DNA of 64,000 nucleotides from Ruegeria sp. THAF57 (GTDB lineage: Bacteria; Pseudomonadota; Alphaproteobacteria; Rhodobacterales; Rhodobacteraceae), in NCBI RefSeq assembly GCF_903914075.1, contig NZ_CAIWNQ010000001.1, forward strand, positions 62,001 to 126,000. Reading direction: 5' to 3'. Each line of letters begins with the position of its first letter. Within the stretch, counting starts at the first letter, position 1. The position numbers and the translations under genes were made by a program. Positions 18,675 to 28,053 of the stretch are shown piece after piece. The notes beneath the pieces are model-generated. The model made no database searches. It had not been told where the DNA came from and saw only the letters and a list, made by a program, of their open reading frames with translations.

Positions 18675-19745
18675 ATGACATGGTCCTTCTCACTCGGCCG
18701 ATTATTTGGGTCGGAACTGAGGGTCCATGTCACCTTTTTCCTATTACTGGCGTGGGTCGGGTTCGCGGCCTATTCCAGCGGCGGCGTATCGGCGGCCGTC
18801 CAAAACCTGATCTTTGTACTCGCGCTGTTTGCGTGTGTTGTGGCGCATGAATTCGGCCATGCGCTGATGGCTCGGCGTTACGGGATCAAGACCCCTGACA
18901 TTACCCTTTTGCCAATTGGCGGGCTGGCTCGACTGGAACGAATGCCGGAGAAGCCAATGCAGGAAGTCTGGGTCGCCCTTGCGGGCCCTACTGTAAACAT
19001 CGTCATATGGATCATTCTGATTGCGTTCGGGGCCGGAATGCCTTGGGAAACGATGGCGCAAATCGACAGCACGGCCCCCGGCCTTTTGAACCGGCTGGCC
19101 TATGTCAATCTGCTGTTGGCTGCCTTCAACATGATACCAGCCTTTCCGATGGACGGCGGACGGGTCTTTCGCGCCCTGCTTTGCCTTAAAATGGATCGCG
19201 TCAAGGCCACTCGGATTGCGGCGCTTGCCGGGCAAGCGGTCGCTGTGGGTTTCGGCTTTTTGGGTCTCAGCACAGGAAATCCGCTGCTGGTTCTGATCGC
19301 TGTGTTTGTCTTCGTTGCAGCCAACGCAGAGAGCCAGGACGTGGCCATGCGATCTGTCGCGCGGCGGGTTATGGCGCGCGACGCGATGATCACCGAGTAC
19401 CAATCTCTGTCGCCGTCAGATACTCTGGCGACGGCCGCCCAAGCCGTTATTCATACCACACAGCATGAATTCCCAGTGCTGGACGCAGACGGAACGCTAA
19501 AGGGTTTCGTCACCCGCAACCGCCTGTTTGCGGCTCTGGCTGCGGAAACTCCGCGATCAGACCCTGCCACTTCCATAATGGAAGCCGATATTCCGCAGGT
19601 CGAACTCACCAGCGGGTTGGAGACTGTTCTGGAACGTCTGCACAAAGGCGCGCCAGCCATAGCGGTTTGTACCAAGGCCGGTCACATGGTGGGCTACATT
19701 ACGCGCGAAAACATCGGTGAGTTGATGGTCATCCGGGGACGCTGA
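18675..19745 (+). CDS. Site-2 protease-type M50 metalloprotease with CBS domains
   Basis: A 356-residue intramembrane zinc protease of the SpoIVFB/Rv2625c-like group. HEFGH (58-62) is the HExxH zinc motif, and NMIPAFPMDGGRVFRAL gives the third ligand Asp (MDGG). Hydrophobic helices occupy about 1-215. Two CBS domains (about 225-350) probably sense adenine nucleotides. I choose ATG 18675, with GGAG 7 nt upstream; TTG/GTG codons at 18669 and 18672 are less likely. It lies 18 bp after ssb, perhaps on one transcript. The substrate is unknown; no anti-sigma factor gene is adjacent. Confidence 0.92.
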   Translation: MTWSFSLGRLFGSELRVHVTFFLLLAWVGFAAYSSGGVSAAVQNLIFVLALFACVVAHEFGHALMARRYGIKTPDITLLPIGGLARLERMPEKPMQEVWVALAGPTVNIVIWIILIAFGAGMPWETMAQIDSTAPGLLNRLAYVNLLLAAFNMIPAFPMDGGRVFRALLCLKMDRVKATRIAALAGQAVAVGFGFLGLSTGNPLLVLIAVFVFVAANAESQDVAMRSVARRVMARDAMITEYQSLSPSDTLATAAQAVIHTTQHEFPVLDADGTLKGFVTRNRLFAALAAETPRSDPATSIMEADIPQVELTSGLETVLERLHKGAPAIAVCTKAGHMVGYITRENIGELMVIRGR

Positions 19746-20858
19746 TCAGGCGACTGCCAGAGCGTCCTCGAGCACCGACAAGACAGCTTCGCGCGGGACA
19801 TCCGAAGTTACGAATGCCTGACCGATTCCTCGCGCCAGAATAAAGCGCAGCTGCCCGTCGATAACCTTTTTGTCCTGCGCCATCAGATCGACCAATGCCG
19901 CTGCCCCCGGAAGATCGCCCGGAATGTCGGCAAGGTCCGTCTTCATGCCCATCTGACGCAGGTGCGCGCGAACGCGGCTGGGGTCTTCTTGCGCGCACAA
20001 ACCAAGGCGCGACGACAACTCAAACGCAAGCGCACAGCCAATGGCTACACCCTCACCATGCAGCAAGCGATCGGAATAGCCGGTTGCGGCCTCCAACGCA
20101 TGACAGAACGTGTGGCCAAGGTTCAGCAACGCGCGATCGCCCTGTTCGGTTTCATCGCGCGCGACGATATCAGCCTTCATCTGAACCGATCGCGTCACGG
20201 CCCGGACGCGCGCGGCCATGTCGCCGCCCGACACTGCGGTGCCGTTGGCCTCGAGCCACTCAAAGAACTCCGCATCGCCCAGCAGACCGTATTTGACGAC
20301 CTCACCATAACCAGACAGGAAATCCCTCTGGGTCATTGTGCCCAAAACCGAGGTATCAGCCAGAACCAGCGAGGGTTGGTGAAACGCCCCAATCAGGTTT
20401 TTCCCCTGTGGCGCGTTGATCCCCGTTTTTCCCCCAACCGAACTGTCAACTTGTGCCAGCAACGAGGTCGGGATCTGCACGAACCGCACGCCACGCCGCA
20501 AGACGGCAGCAGCAAAGCCGGCAAGATCGCCAATGACGCCGCCCCCAAGGGCCACAACAACATCGCGGCGTTCGACTTTTTCGGCCAGCAGCCATTCGAC
20601 CGCGCGCTCAAAATGCGGCCAGCTTTTGGTGGCTTCTCCGGCAGGTAGAGCCAGCGCCGACATCTCGATACCCGCATCGGCCAGACCTTCCCGCAGCTCG
20701 TCCAGATGCAAAGCTGCGACGTTTTCGTCCGTCAGAACCGCAACTTTGGGACGGTTGAGCAAAGGTGCGATCAATTTCCCTGACTGGCCCAGCAAATCAG
20801 GTCCGATCTCTACATCGTAGGATCGTTCACCTAGCTCAACATGTACGGTTTGGTGCAT
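19746..20858 (-). CDS. aroB: 3-dehydroquinate synthase
   Basis: A 370-residue NAD- and zinc-dependent enzyme, second step of the shikimate pathway, that cyclises DAHP to 3-dehydroquinate. Diagnostic segments are LGGGVIGDLAGFAAA, IPTSLLAQVDSSVGGKTG and the LNLGHTFCHALEAA zinc site. Length is normal. The start overlaps the aroK stop by one base (TAATG), so the pair is translationally coupled. It ends one base from the convergent M50 gene, with no room for a separate terminator. Confidence 0.97.
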   Translation of the reverse strand: MHQTVHVELGERSYDVEIGPDLLGQSGKLIAPLLNRPKVAVLTDENVAALHLDELREGLADAGIEMSALALPAGEATKSWPHFERAVEWLLAEKVERRDVVVALGGGVIGDLAGFAAAVLRRGVRFVQIPTSLLAQVDSSVGGKTGINAPQGKNLIGAFHQPSLVLADTSVLGTMTQRDFLSGYGEVVKYGLLGDAEFFEWLEANGTAVSGGDMAARVRAVTRSVQMKADIVARDETEQGDRALLNLGHTFCHALEAATGYSDRLLHGEGVAIGCALAFELSSRLGLCAQEDPSRVRAHLRQMGMKTDLADIPGDLPGAAALVDLMAQDKKVIDGQLRFILARGIGQAFVTSDVPREAVLSVLEDALAVA

Positions 20859-21445
20859 TAATTCCGTTCCAAAACATCCGGGCGCGTCATCAAGGCATCG
20901 ACGACCCTGTCCACCATATTTTCTATCGACGTCTCTCCGTCAGAAGTCACCGAGAGGTCGGCTTGCGAATAGACCGGCACACGTTCCTCGTACAAGGCGC
21001 GCAACGTCGCATGAGGGTCCGCTGTGCGCAGCAAGGGCCGCGTGTCCTTGTGCTTGACCCGGTTCCACAGCACGTTCAGATCGGCCTTTAACCAGACAGA
21101 AACCCCGCGATCGGTAATCATCTGGCGATTCTGACCAGCCAAAAACGCCCCGCCGCCGGTGGACAGAACACCTTTTTCTTCGTCCAGAAGCCGCCCGATG
21201 ACCTGACTTTCCTTTGCACGAAAAAACGGCTCACCGTCGCGTTCAAAGATTTCCGGGATGGTCATATTGGCCGCCGATTCGATCTCGGCATCGCTATCGA
21301 GGAACGGAACACCAAGCCTTGCAGCCAAAGCACGGCCAACGGCTGTTTTACCAGCCCCCATCATACCCACCAAAACCACTGTTTTGTGCAGTTTGAAGCT
21401 ATGATCGGGTTCGGACGTCACGGTGTTATGCTTAATTTCGCTCAT
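20858..21445 (-). CDS. aroK: Shikimate kinase
   Basis: A 195-residue P-loop kinase that phosphorylates shikimate at the 3-OH. Walker A is GMMGAGKT (27-34), FLDSDAEIE carries the shikimate-binding Asp, and LSTGGGAFL is the Gly-rich substrate loop. The N-terminal 20 residues are an extension relative to enteric AroK (about 173). It is the first gene of aroK-aroB, divergent from the small membrane-protein gene at 21525. Confidence 0.96.
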   Translation of the reverse strand: MSEIKHNTVTSEPDHSFKLHKTVVLVGMMGAGKTAVGRALAARLGVPFLDSDAEIESAANMTIPEIFERDGEPFFRAKESQVIGRLLDEEKGVLSTGGGAFLAGQNRQMITDRGVSVWLKADLNVLWNRVKHKDTRPLLRTADPHATLRALYEERVPVYSQADLSVTSDGETSIENMVDRVVDALMTRPDVLERN

Positions 21446-21524
21446 TTCAACGTGAATGACGTGATCTTAAGAAAAATGCCAGTTATAACTTGGACAAAAC
21501 ACAAAATTGAGGCAGCGTTGAGCA

Positions 21525-21674
21525 ATGGGTCGTCTGATCAAGTTCCTGATATATCTGGTTTGCCTGTGTTTCATCGGGCTGGTGGGCTACGCCTATCTGG
21601 GCCCTCTCTTCGGCGTGGATTTTTCCTCCCCGCAACAAGAGATACGAGAACCGGTAATCCTGAATGTCGAATAA
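21525..21674 (+). CDS. Small single-pass membrane protein (49 aa), unknown function
   Basis: A 49-codon ORF whose product has one strong TM helix (about residues 4-26, LIKFLIYLVCLCFIGLVGY) and a polar C-terminal tail (SSPQQEIREPVILNVE). It overlaps the next gene by 11 nt, which suggests coupled translation and supports it being real. It could anchor or partner the downstream periplasmic protein. I do not recognise a named family. There is no strong SD (GAGGCAG lies about 12 nt upstream). Confidence 0.6.
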   Translation: MGRLIKFLIYLVCLCFIGLVGYAYLGPLFGVDFSSPQQEIREPVILNVE

Positions 21675-23187
21675 GGCCGCAGTTGCTGCGCTGTTTCTCG
21701 CCACTTCGGTCCACGCGCAGCAGGAACCTCTTTCTGTTATTGAGTGGCTGAGCGAGCCACCCGAAAACCTGCCGGGTACTGTCTTGCTGGAACCCCCGGT
21801 TACGCAAACAGGTCTCGGACCTGAGGTCGAGGTCACGCGTCTTGAGGCGCTGTCGCAACCCTTGGGCCTTGTTTCATCGAACGTAACTGGCCTGCCTGTC
21901 GGTCTTTGGCAGAACAGCGAAACGGATCGTCTGGCAGAACTGATCGCCCGTGTCCCGGTCAAGTACAACCCGGCCATGCAACGCCTGCTGTTTACCTTGC
22001 TGTTGTCCGAGGCGCGCGCGCCGTCCGGACCCGAGGCCGAAGAAACACTTTTGCTGGCACGTCTGGACAGGCTGATGCAACTAGGGGCGGCTGATCCGGC
22101 GCAATCTCTGGTTCAGCTTGCCGGCCCGACCAACAGCCGCGAGCGTTTCAAACGTTGGTTTGACGCGACATTGCTGACGGGTGACGAAGACCGAAGCTGC
22201 ACCGCGTTGATTGCCCAGCCCCACTTGTCACAGGACTATGCCGCGCAGATTTTCTGCAAAGCCCGCCGGGGGGATTGGCCCTCTGCCGCGCTCACCCTGG
22301 AAGCCGCGCACGCGCTTGAGGTTCTGCCCCCCGAGGATCTTGATGTCCTTGACCGCTTTCTAAGCCCCGAGCTGTTCGAAGACGCAGAATACCTGCCGCA
22401 ACCGGAAAACCCCGACCCGCTGAGCTTTCGCCTGTACGAAGCCATTGGTGAGCGTTTGCCCTCTGCCCCGCTGCCCCGGGTCTTTGCGAACGCCGACCTG
22501 CGCGACGTTGCAGGCTGGAAGGCACAGATCGAAGCGGCCGAGCGTCTGACTCGTGTGGGCGCCCTGACACCGAACCAGTTGCTTGGCCTCTATACGGAAC
22601 GATCCCCGGCCGCCTCGGGTGCCGTGTGGGACAGGGTCACAGCCGTTCAACGATTTGAAACCGCGTTGAACTCGGGCGACCCGAACGCCATTGCAACGGC
22701 ATTGCCCATCGTATGGGAGCAAATGCGCAGCGTCGGGCTTGAGGTGCCGATTTCGGAACTGTTCGCAGGTCAGTTGTCGCAGATCACATTGGACGACGAG
22801 GCGGTCGAGCAATTGCGATGGCGGATAGTGCTGTTGTCAGACCTTTACGAAACCGCGGCCCTTTCCGCCCCCGATCAGTCAGAGGAAAGTCAGTTTCTGG
22901 CGGCGTTGGCGCAAGGTGATCCCGGGCGCGCCCCGTCCCCCTCTCCGTTGGCGGATGCTGTGGCCGAAGGGTTTGCATGGGCCGCGCCAGTGCCTTCGGA
23001 CATCAATGCCCTGCTGTCCAATGACCAATTGGGCGAAGCGATCCTTGAGACAATGGAGCTTTTTGCGCATGGCTCGCGCGGGAACCTTGTTGATCTGACG
23101 GCGGCTATTGCCACGTTGCGCCGCGTGGGCCTTGAGGACACCGCGCGACGCGCTGCACTGAACCTGTTGATCCTGCAGGGCACCTGA
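21664..23187 (+). CDS. Conserved hypothetical periplasmic protein, Sec-exported, alpha-helical
   Basis: A 507-residue protein with a short signal peptide (MSNKAAVAALFLATSVHAQ). The mature part is rich in Ala, Leu and Glu with helical-repeat character, like tetratricopeptide- or Sel1-type solenoids, but I cannot assign repeats. It contains two cysteines about 15 residues apart near 180-195 (RSCTALIAQ and IFCKARRG) that could form a disulfide. No catalytic motif is visible. It is linked upstream to the 49-aa membrane protein by overlap and downstream to xerD by a 2-bp gap, so all three are likely one operon. A role in envelope maintenance or division is possible but unproven. Confidence 0.75.
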   Translation: MSNKAAVAALFLATSVHAQQEPLSVIEWLSEPPENLPGTVLLEPPVTQTGLGPEVEVTRLEALSQPLGLVSSNVTGLPVGLWQNSETDRLAELIARVPVKYNPAMQRLLFTLLLSEARAPSGPEAEETLLLARLDRLMQLGAADPAQSLVQLAGPTNSRERFKRWFDATLLTGDEDRSCTALIAQPHLSQDYAAQIFCKARRGDWPSAALTLEAAHALEVLPPEDLDVLDRFLSPELFEDAEYLPQPENPDPLSFRLYEAIGERLPSAPLPRVFANADLRDVAGWKAQIEAAERLTRVGALTPNQLLGLYTERSPAASGAVWDRVTAVQRFETALNSGDPNAIATALPIVWEQMRSVGLEVPISELFAGQLSQITLDDEAVEQLRWRIVLLSDLYETAALSAPDQSEESQFLAALAQGDPGRAPSPSPLADAVAEGFAWAAPVPSDINALLSNDQLGEAILETMELFAHGSRGNLVDLTAAIATLRRVGLEDTARRAALNLLILQGT

Positions 23188-23189
23188 TC

Positions 23190-24143
23190 ATGGCCGCCCC
23201 CGCCACTCAGGAGCTTTGGATTTCCACGTTTCTACAGGCACAAGCGGCCGAGTTAGGTGCAGCCACGAACACGCTGTTGGCATATGGCAGGGATCTGAAG
23301 GACTTTGCCGAATGGTTGGATCGGCGAAAAACCGGTCTAGCAGAAGCAAGCCGCGACCAGATCGAGAGCTACTTGATCTACTGTGACGCGCAGGGGCTTT
23401 CCCAATCTACCCGTGCGCGCAGGCTTTCAGCGATCAAACAGATTTACCGATTTGCGTTTGAAGAAGGCTGGCGTGAGGCCAACCCCGCAATTCAGATCAA
23501 AGGACCGGGCCGTCAAAAGCGTCTGCCAAAAACGCTGGACGTGCCCGAAGTCGACCGGTTGTTGCAAGCAGCGCGCGAAACCGGGCGTACCAAGGCAGAT
23601 CGCGTGCGCAACACCTGCCTGATGGAACTGCTATACGCCACCGGAATGCGCGTGACCGAACTGGTTTCTTTACCCGTGTCATCGGCACGGGGCGATCCAC
23701 GCATGCTGCTGGTTCTTGGCAAGGGCGGCAAAGAGCGGATGGTCCCGTTGTCCCCACCGGCACGAGAGGCGCTTGCCGCGTGGTTGAGTGTGCGGGATGA
23801 GACCGAGGATCAAAAAGTTTCAGATGGCGCTCAGCGCTCTAAGTTTCTGTTTCCCTCGCGTGGTAAATCCGGGCACCTGACGCGGCATATGTTCTTTCAA
23901 CTGATCAAGGACCTTGCGGTTCAAGGGGGCGTTTCGCCCGAAAAAGTCACGCCGCACACCTTGCGCCATGCCTTTGCAACACATTTGCTGGCCAACGGCG
24001 CAGATTTGCGTTCGATCCAGACCTTACTTGGTCACGCTGATGTTGCGACCACGGAAATTTACACGCATGTACTGGACGAACGGCTTGCCGAACTGGTGTT
24101 AGAGCATCACCCGCTTGCCAAAGACCCTAGCGATAAAGGCTAA
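23190..24143 (+). CDS. xerD: Tyrosine recombinase XerD
   Basis: A 317-residue recombinase that resolves chromosome dimers at dif with XerC. The N-terminal SAM-like domain spans about 5-95 and the catalytic domain about 110-305. The active-site set is complete: R154 (GMRVTEL), K178 (LGKGGKER), H256 and R259 (HTLRHAF), H282 (LGHADV) and nucleophile Y291 (EIYTHV). Sequence and length fit chromosomal XerD, not an integrase of a mobile element; no att-like repeats are seen nearby. It follows the periplasmic-protein gene by 2 bp. Confidence 0.93.
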   Translation: MAAPATQELWISTFLQAQAAELGAATNTLLAYGRDLKDFAEWLDRRKTGLAEASRDQIESYLIYCDAQGLSQSTRARRLSAIKQIYRFAFEEGWREANPAIQIKGPGRQKRLPKTLDVPEVDRLLQAARETGRTKADRVRNTCLMELLYATGMRVTELVSLPVSSARGDPRMLLVLGKGGKERMVPLSPPAREALAAWLSVRDETEDQKVSDGAQRSKFLFPSRGKSGHLTRHMFFQLIKDLAVQGGVSPEKVTPHTLRHAFATHLLANGADLRSIQTLLGHADVATTEIYTHVLDERLAELVLEHHPLAKDPSDKG

Positions 24144-24206
24144 CCCCTTGATCCGCAGGGGCCGCGCCCCCATAACCATTGCAGCAACACGAACAACCAA
24201 GGACCG

Positions 24207-25514
24207 ATGGAACCCTCTTCTTCTCTGATCGACGGCGCATTCTGGTTTACGACCGGCGCCATTTTGTTTTTGCTTGTCCTATCAGGCTTTTTCTCGGGTT
24301 CTGAAACAGCATTGACCGCCTCATCGCGCGGCAAGCTGCGTGCACAGGCCGACAAGGGATCACGTGGAGCGCAAAAAGCGCTGGACATCACCGATGACAA
24401 CGAGCGTCTGATCGGTTCGGTCCTGTTGGGCAACAACTTGGTGAACATCCTTGCGGCGTCTTTGGCCACCGCTTTGTTTACGCGTCTCTTTGGCGAAAGC
24501 GGCGTCGCATTGGCGACACTGGTCATGACCCTTCTGGTTCTGATCTTTGCCGAAGTTCTTCCCAAAACCTACGCCATCACCAACGCAGAAAAAGCGGCCT
24601 CGGCCGTGGCCCCATTGATCAGCGTGGTGGTGACCGTGTTTTCCCCGGTCGTTTCCGCGGTGCGCTTGTTGGTGCGCGGCGTTTTGCGCCTGTTTGGGGT
24701 TCAGATCGATCCTGACAGCAACATCCTTGCGGTACGAGAAGAGATCGCAGGCGCGCTGCAACTGGGCCATTCCGAAGGGGTTGTTGAAAAAGAAGATCGC
24801 GACCGCATTCTGGGTGCTTTGGATCTGGGTGATCGAACGGTGGAAGAAATCATGCTTCACCGTTCGAACATTGAAATGATCGATGCAGAAGATACGCCCG
24901 AGGTTATCCTGCAGCAGTGCCTGAAAAGTCCCCATACCCGCCTGCCCGTTTTCCGGGATGAGCCCGAAAACATCGTGGGCGTCGTTCATGCCAAGGACCT
25001 GTTCCGCGCCATGTACGCGCATGCAGGCAGCAGCGAAGGGGATGCAAACCGGCTGAAAGAATTCGACATCTCAAAGGTTGCCAACGACCCATATTTCGTT
25101 CCCGAAACAACGACTTTGGACGATCAGATGCGGGAGTTTCTACGCATGCACAGCCATTTTGCGCTGGTCGTGGATGAATATGGCTCTCTGCGCGGTCTGA
25201 TCACACTGGAAGATATCCTTGAAGAAATCGTGGGTGAAATTGCCGACGAATTCGATCTTGAAGAGGACGTTCCCGTTACCCGAACCGAGGACGGCCAGTT
25301 TTTGGTCGAAGGCGCGATGACCATCCGCGATGTGAACCGCGCGATGGAATGGTCCCTGCCGGACGAAGAAGCCAACACCGTCGCAGGTCTGGTTATTCAC
25401 GAGGCGCAGATGATCCCGGTCACGGGTCAGGTTTTCTCGTTCCACGGCTTCCGCTTCGAAGTCACGGCGCGCGAGGGGAACCGAATAACCGAGTTGAAAA
25501 TCCGCCCTCTCTGA
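24207..25514 (+). CDS. CNNM/CorC-HlyC family membrane protein (DUF21 + CBS pair + CorC_HlyC)
   Basis: A 435-residue protein. Residues 10-200 form the DUF21 membrane domain (FFSGSETALTASSRGKL is diagnostic). Residues about 215-345 form two CBS domains (VHAKDLFRA; FALVVDEYGSLRGLITLEDILEEIVGEI, positions about 310-345). The C-terminal CorC_HlyC domain (about 355-435) ends in ITELKIRPL. This family handles Mg2+ or other divalent cations and is often annotated as haemolysin-like. It lies 63 bp after xerD. Confidence 0.93.
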   Translation: MEPSSSLIDGAFWFTTGAILFLLVLSGFFSGSETALTASSRGKLRAQADKGSRGAQKALDITDDNERLIGSVLLGNNLVNILAASLATALFTRLFGESGVALATLVMTLLVLIFAEVLPKTYAITNAEKAASAVAPLISVVVTVFSPVVSAVRLLVRGVLRLFGVQIDPDSNILAVREEIAGALQLGHSEGVVEKEDRDRILGALDLGDRTVEEIMLHRSNIEMIDAEDTPEVILQQCLKSPHTRLPVFRDEPENIVGVVHAKDLFRAMYAHAGSSEGDANRLKEFDISKVANDPYFVPETTTLDDQMREFLRMHSHFALVVDEYGSLRGLITLEDILEEIVGEIADEFDLEEDVPVTRTEDGQFLVEGAMTIRDVNRAMEWSLPDEEANTVAGLVIHEAQMIPVTGQVFSFHGFRFEVTAREGNRITELKIRPL

Positions 25515-25604
25515 CGCGGCCAGCGACACAGCATGTCGGGAACGGAACAGTAAACCCAAGCCTTCGCTTGCAGGCTCGGGCCGAAACCGGATGGAGGCAG
25601 CAAC

Positions 25605-28022
25605 GTGAAGACGACAACGCAGGTGGCAGTCATTGGGGGTGGTGTTGTCGGGTGCTCTGTCCTGTATCACCTGACCAAACTGGGCTGGTCGGACGTGATG
25701 CTGTTGGAGCGGTCCGAACTGACCAGCGGCTCCACATGGCATGCGGCAGGCGGTTTTCACACGCTCAACGGCGACACCAACATGGCCGCTCTGCAAGGCT
25801 ATACGATCCGTCTTTACAAAGAACTGGAAGAGATCACCGGCATGTCCTGCGGCCTGCATCATGTGGGCGGTGTGACGCTGGCAGACAATCAGGATCGGTT
25901 CGACATGCTGCTGGCCGAGCGTGCCAAGCACCGCTTCATGGGCCTTGAAACCGAGATTGTCGGCCCCAAAGAGATCAGGAAAATTGCTCCGATCACCAAC
26001 ACGGATGGGATAATCGGCGCGCTTTATGATCCGCTGGATGGCCACCTGGACCCGTCGGGTACAACACATGCCTATGCCAAGGCTGCCCGCATGGGCGGTG
26101 CGACGATCGAAACGCATTGCATGGTGCAGGAAACGCTTCAACGGCGGGACGGAACTTGGGATGTCGTCACCGACAAAGGCACAATTCATGCCGAACATGT
26201 GGTCAATGCCGGTGGTCTTTGGGCGCGCGAGGTCGGTGCCTTGGCAGGTGTGTATTTTCCGCTGCACCCGATGGAGCATCAGTATCTGGTCACCGACTCG
26301 ATTCCTCAGATCGAAGCAATCATTGATGCAGGGGGTGAACACCCGCACGTCATGGACCCCGCCGGGGAAAGCTATCTGCGGCAGGAAGGTCGGGGCTTGT
26401 GCATTGGGTTTTATGAACAACCCTGCAAACCCTGGGCCGTGGATGGGACCCCTTGGGAGTTTGGGCATGAACTCCTGCCGGACGACTTTGACAAGATCAC
26501 CGACAGTATCGAATTCGCCTATCGCCGCTTTCCTGTTCTGGCCGAGGCCGGAGTGAAATCGGTGATCCATGGGCCGTTTACCTTTGCGCCAGACGGCAAC
26601 CCTTTGGTCGGGCCCGTGCCGGGATTGCGGAATTACTGGTCGGCCTGCGGTGTGATGGCTGGGTTCAGTCAGGGCGGTGGCGTTGGACTGACGCTGGCCC
26701 AGTGGATGATCGAAGGCGAACCCGAACGCGACGTCTTTGCCATGGACGTGGCCCGGTTCGGCGACTGGATCAGCCCCGGCTACACCCGCCCCAAGGTGAT
26801 CGAGAACTACCAGAAGCGGTTCAGCGTCGCCTACCCGAACGAAGAGCTACCAGCCGCCCGCCCGAACCGAACGACACCGATGTACGATATCTTCAGTGAT
26901 CTGGGCGCGGTCTGGGGCCAGCAATACGGGCTGGAGGTGCCCAACTATTTCGCCCAAGACGATGAGCCGGACTATGAGACACCTTCCTTCCGACGCTCGG
27001 ATGCATTCTCGGCGACGGGCCGCGAGGTCAACGCTGTCCGCAACGGCGTAGGTATCAACGAGGTGCACAACTTCGGCAAATACCGCATCTCCGGCGCCAA
27101 TGCGCGGGCATGGTTGGATCGGATCATGGCGGGGCGCGTTCCACAACCAGGACGATTGTCACTGACCCCCATGCTTTCGTCTAAAGGCAAGTTGATTGGC
27201 GACTTCACCATATCCTGCCTTAGCGACGGTGAATTTCAGCTCACCGCCTCTTATGGCAGCCAAGCCTTCCACATGAGGTGGTTCCTGCAAAATCAAACCG
27301 ACGGCGTGATCATCGAAAATGTCAGCGATCATCTGAACGGGTTTCAGATCGCCGGTCCCAAAGCCGCCGAGGTGTTATCAGCCTGCACCCGGGACGAAGT
27401 CGCAACCCTCCGCTTTCTGGATGTGCGGCGCATGACAATCGGCATGACGGACTGTATCGTTCAACGGGTCAGTTATACCGGCGACTTGGGGTTTGAAATC
27501 TATTGCAATCCTATGGCGCAGAGGCAACTTTGGTGGACTTTGTGGCAGGCTGGGCAGCCTCATGGCATGGTGCCCTTTGGGATGCGCACCATGATGAGCC
27601 TGCGTCTGGACAAGTTCTTTGGGTCCTGGATGCGCGAATACTCACCAGATTATACCGCGGCAGAAACAGGGCTGGACCGCTTCATTGCGTTTTCTAAAAA
27701 CGTGGACTTCATCGGCCGTGCGGCGACCGAGTTGGAACGTGCCGAAGGCCCGGCACGCCGACTTGTGGCCTTTGAAGTTGACGCGGACGACGCAGATGTA
27801 AACGCATATGAGCCGATCTGGTTGGGCGGTCAGGTTGTCGGCTTCTGTACATCTGGCGGATATTCCCACTATGCCAAAAAGTCGGTGGCGATGGGGTTCC
27901 TGCCAATCGAAGAAATCAGCGACGGGCTGGAGGTCGAGATCGAAATTCTCGGCCAGTTGAGGAAGGCTCGCGTGATTTCGGAACCACTATTTGACGCAGA
28001 TGGCGCACGCATGCGGGGATGA
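25605..28022 (+). CDS. FAD-dependent oxidoreductase with GcvT domains (dimethylglycine/sarcosine dehydrogenase-like)
   Basis: An 805-residue flavoenzyme. Residues 1-370 form a DAO-type FAD domain with VAVIGGGVVGCSVLYHL and TSGSTWHAAGGF, where the His of TWHAAG is the expected covalent FAD site in this family. About 375-430 form the FAO_M linker. About 430-700 and 710-800 are GCV_T and GCV_T_C folate-binding domains. It demethylates a methylated glycine-type substrate and passes one-carbon units to tetrahydrofolate; dimethylglycine or sarcosine are the best guesses. The start is GTG 25605 with GGAGG 7 nt upstream. Marine alphaproteobacteria carry several such paralogues for glycine-betaine breakdown. 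Confidence 0.92.
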   Translation: MKTTTQVAVIGGGVVGCSVLYHLTKLGWSDVMLLERSELTSGSTWHAAGGFHTLNGDTNMAALQGYTIRLYKELEEITGMSCGLHHVGGVTLADNQDRFDMLLAERAKHRFMGLETEIVGPKEIRKIAPITNTDGIIGALYDPLDGHLDPSGTTHAYAKAARMGGATIETHCMVQETLQRRDGTWDVVTDKGTIHAEHVVNAGGLWAREVGALAGVYFPLHPMEHQYLVTDSIPQIEAIIDAGGEHPHVMDPAGESYLRQEGRGLCIGFYEQPCKPWAVDGTPWEFGHELLPDDFDKITDSIEFAYRRFPVLAEAGVKSVIHGPFTFAPDGNPLVGPVPGLRNYWSACGVMAGFSQGGGVGLTLAQWMIEGEPERDVFAMDVARFGDWISPGYTRPKVIENYQKRFSVAYPNEELPAARPNRTTPMYDIFSDLGAVWGQQYGLEVPNYFAQDDEPDYETPSFRRSDAFSATGREVNAVRNGVGINEVHNFGKYRISGANARAWLDRIMAGRVPQPGRLSLTPMLSSKGKLIGDFTISCLSDGEFQLTASYGSQAFHMRWFLQNQTDGVIIENVSDHLNGFQIAGPKAAEVLSACTRDEVATLRFLDVRRMTIGMTDCIVQRVSYTGDLGFEIYCNPMAQRQLWWTLWQAGQPHGMVPFGMRTMMSLRLDKFFGSWMREYSPDYTAAETGLDRFIAFSKNVDFIGRAATELERAEGPARRLVAFEVDADDADVNAYEPIWLGGQVVGFCTSGGYSHYAKKSVAMGFLPIEEISDGLEVEIEILGQLRKARVISEPLFDADGARMRG

Positions 28023-28053
28023 CATACATCCCTGGCAGCGGCATTCTAGCTCC

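Noticed and set aside
23190..24143. Integrase of a mobile element
   Set aside because: The recombinase has chromosomal XerD length and neighbours, and there are no att repeats, tRNA or phage genes.
25140..26570. 476-codon minus-strand ORF across the CorC and GcvT-type genes
   Set aside because: It spans two real genes and their gap on the opposite strand; long antisense frames are expected in GC-rich coding DNA.
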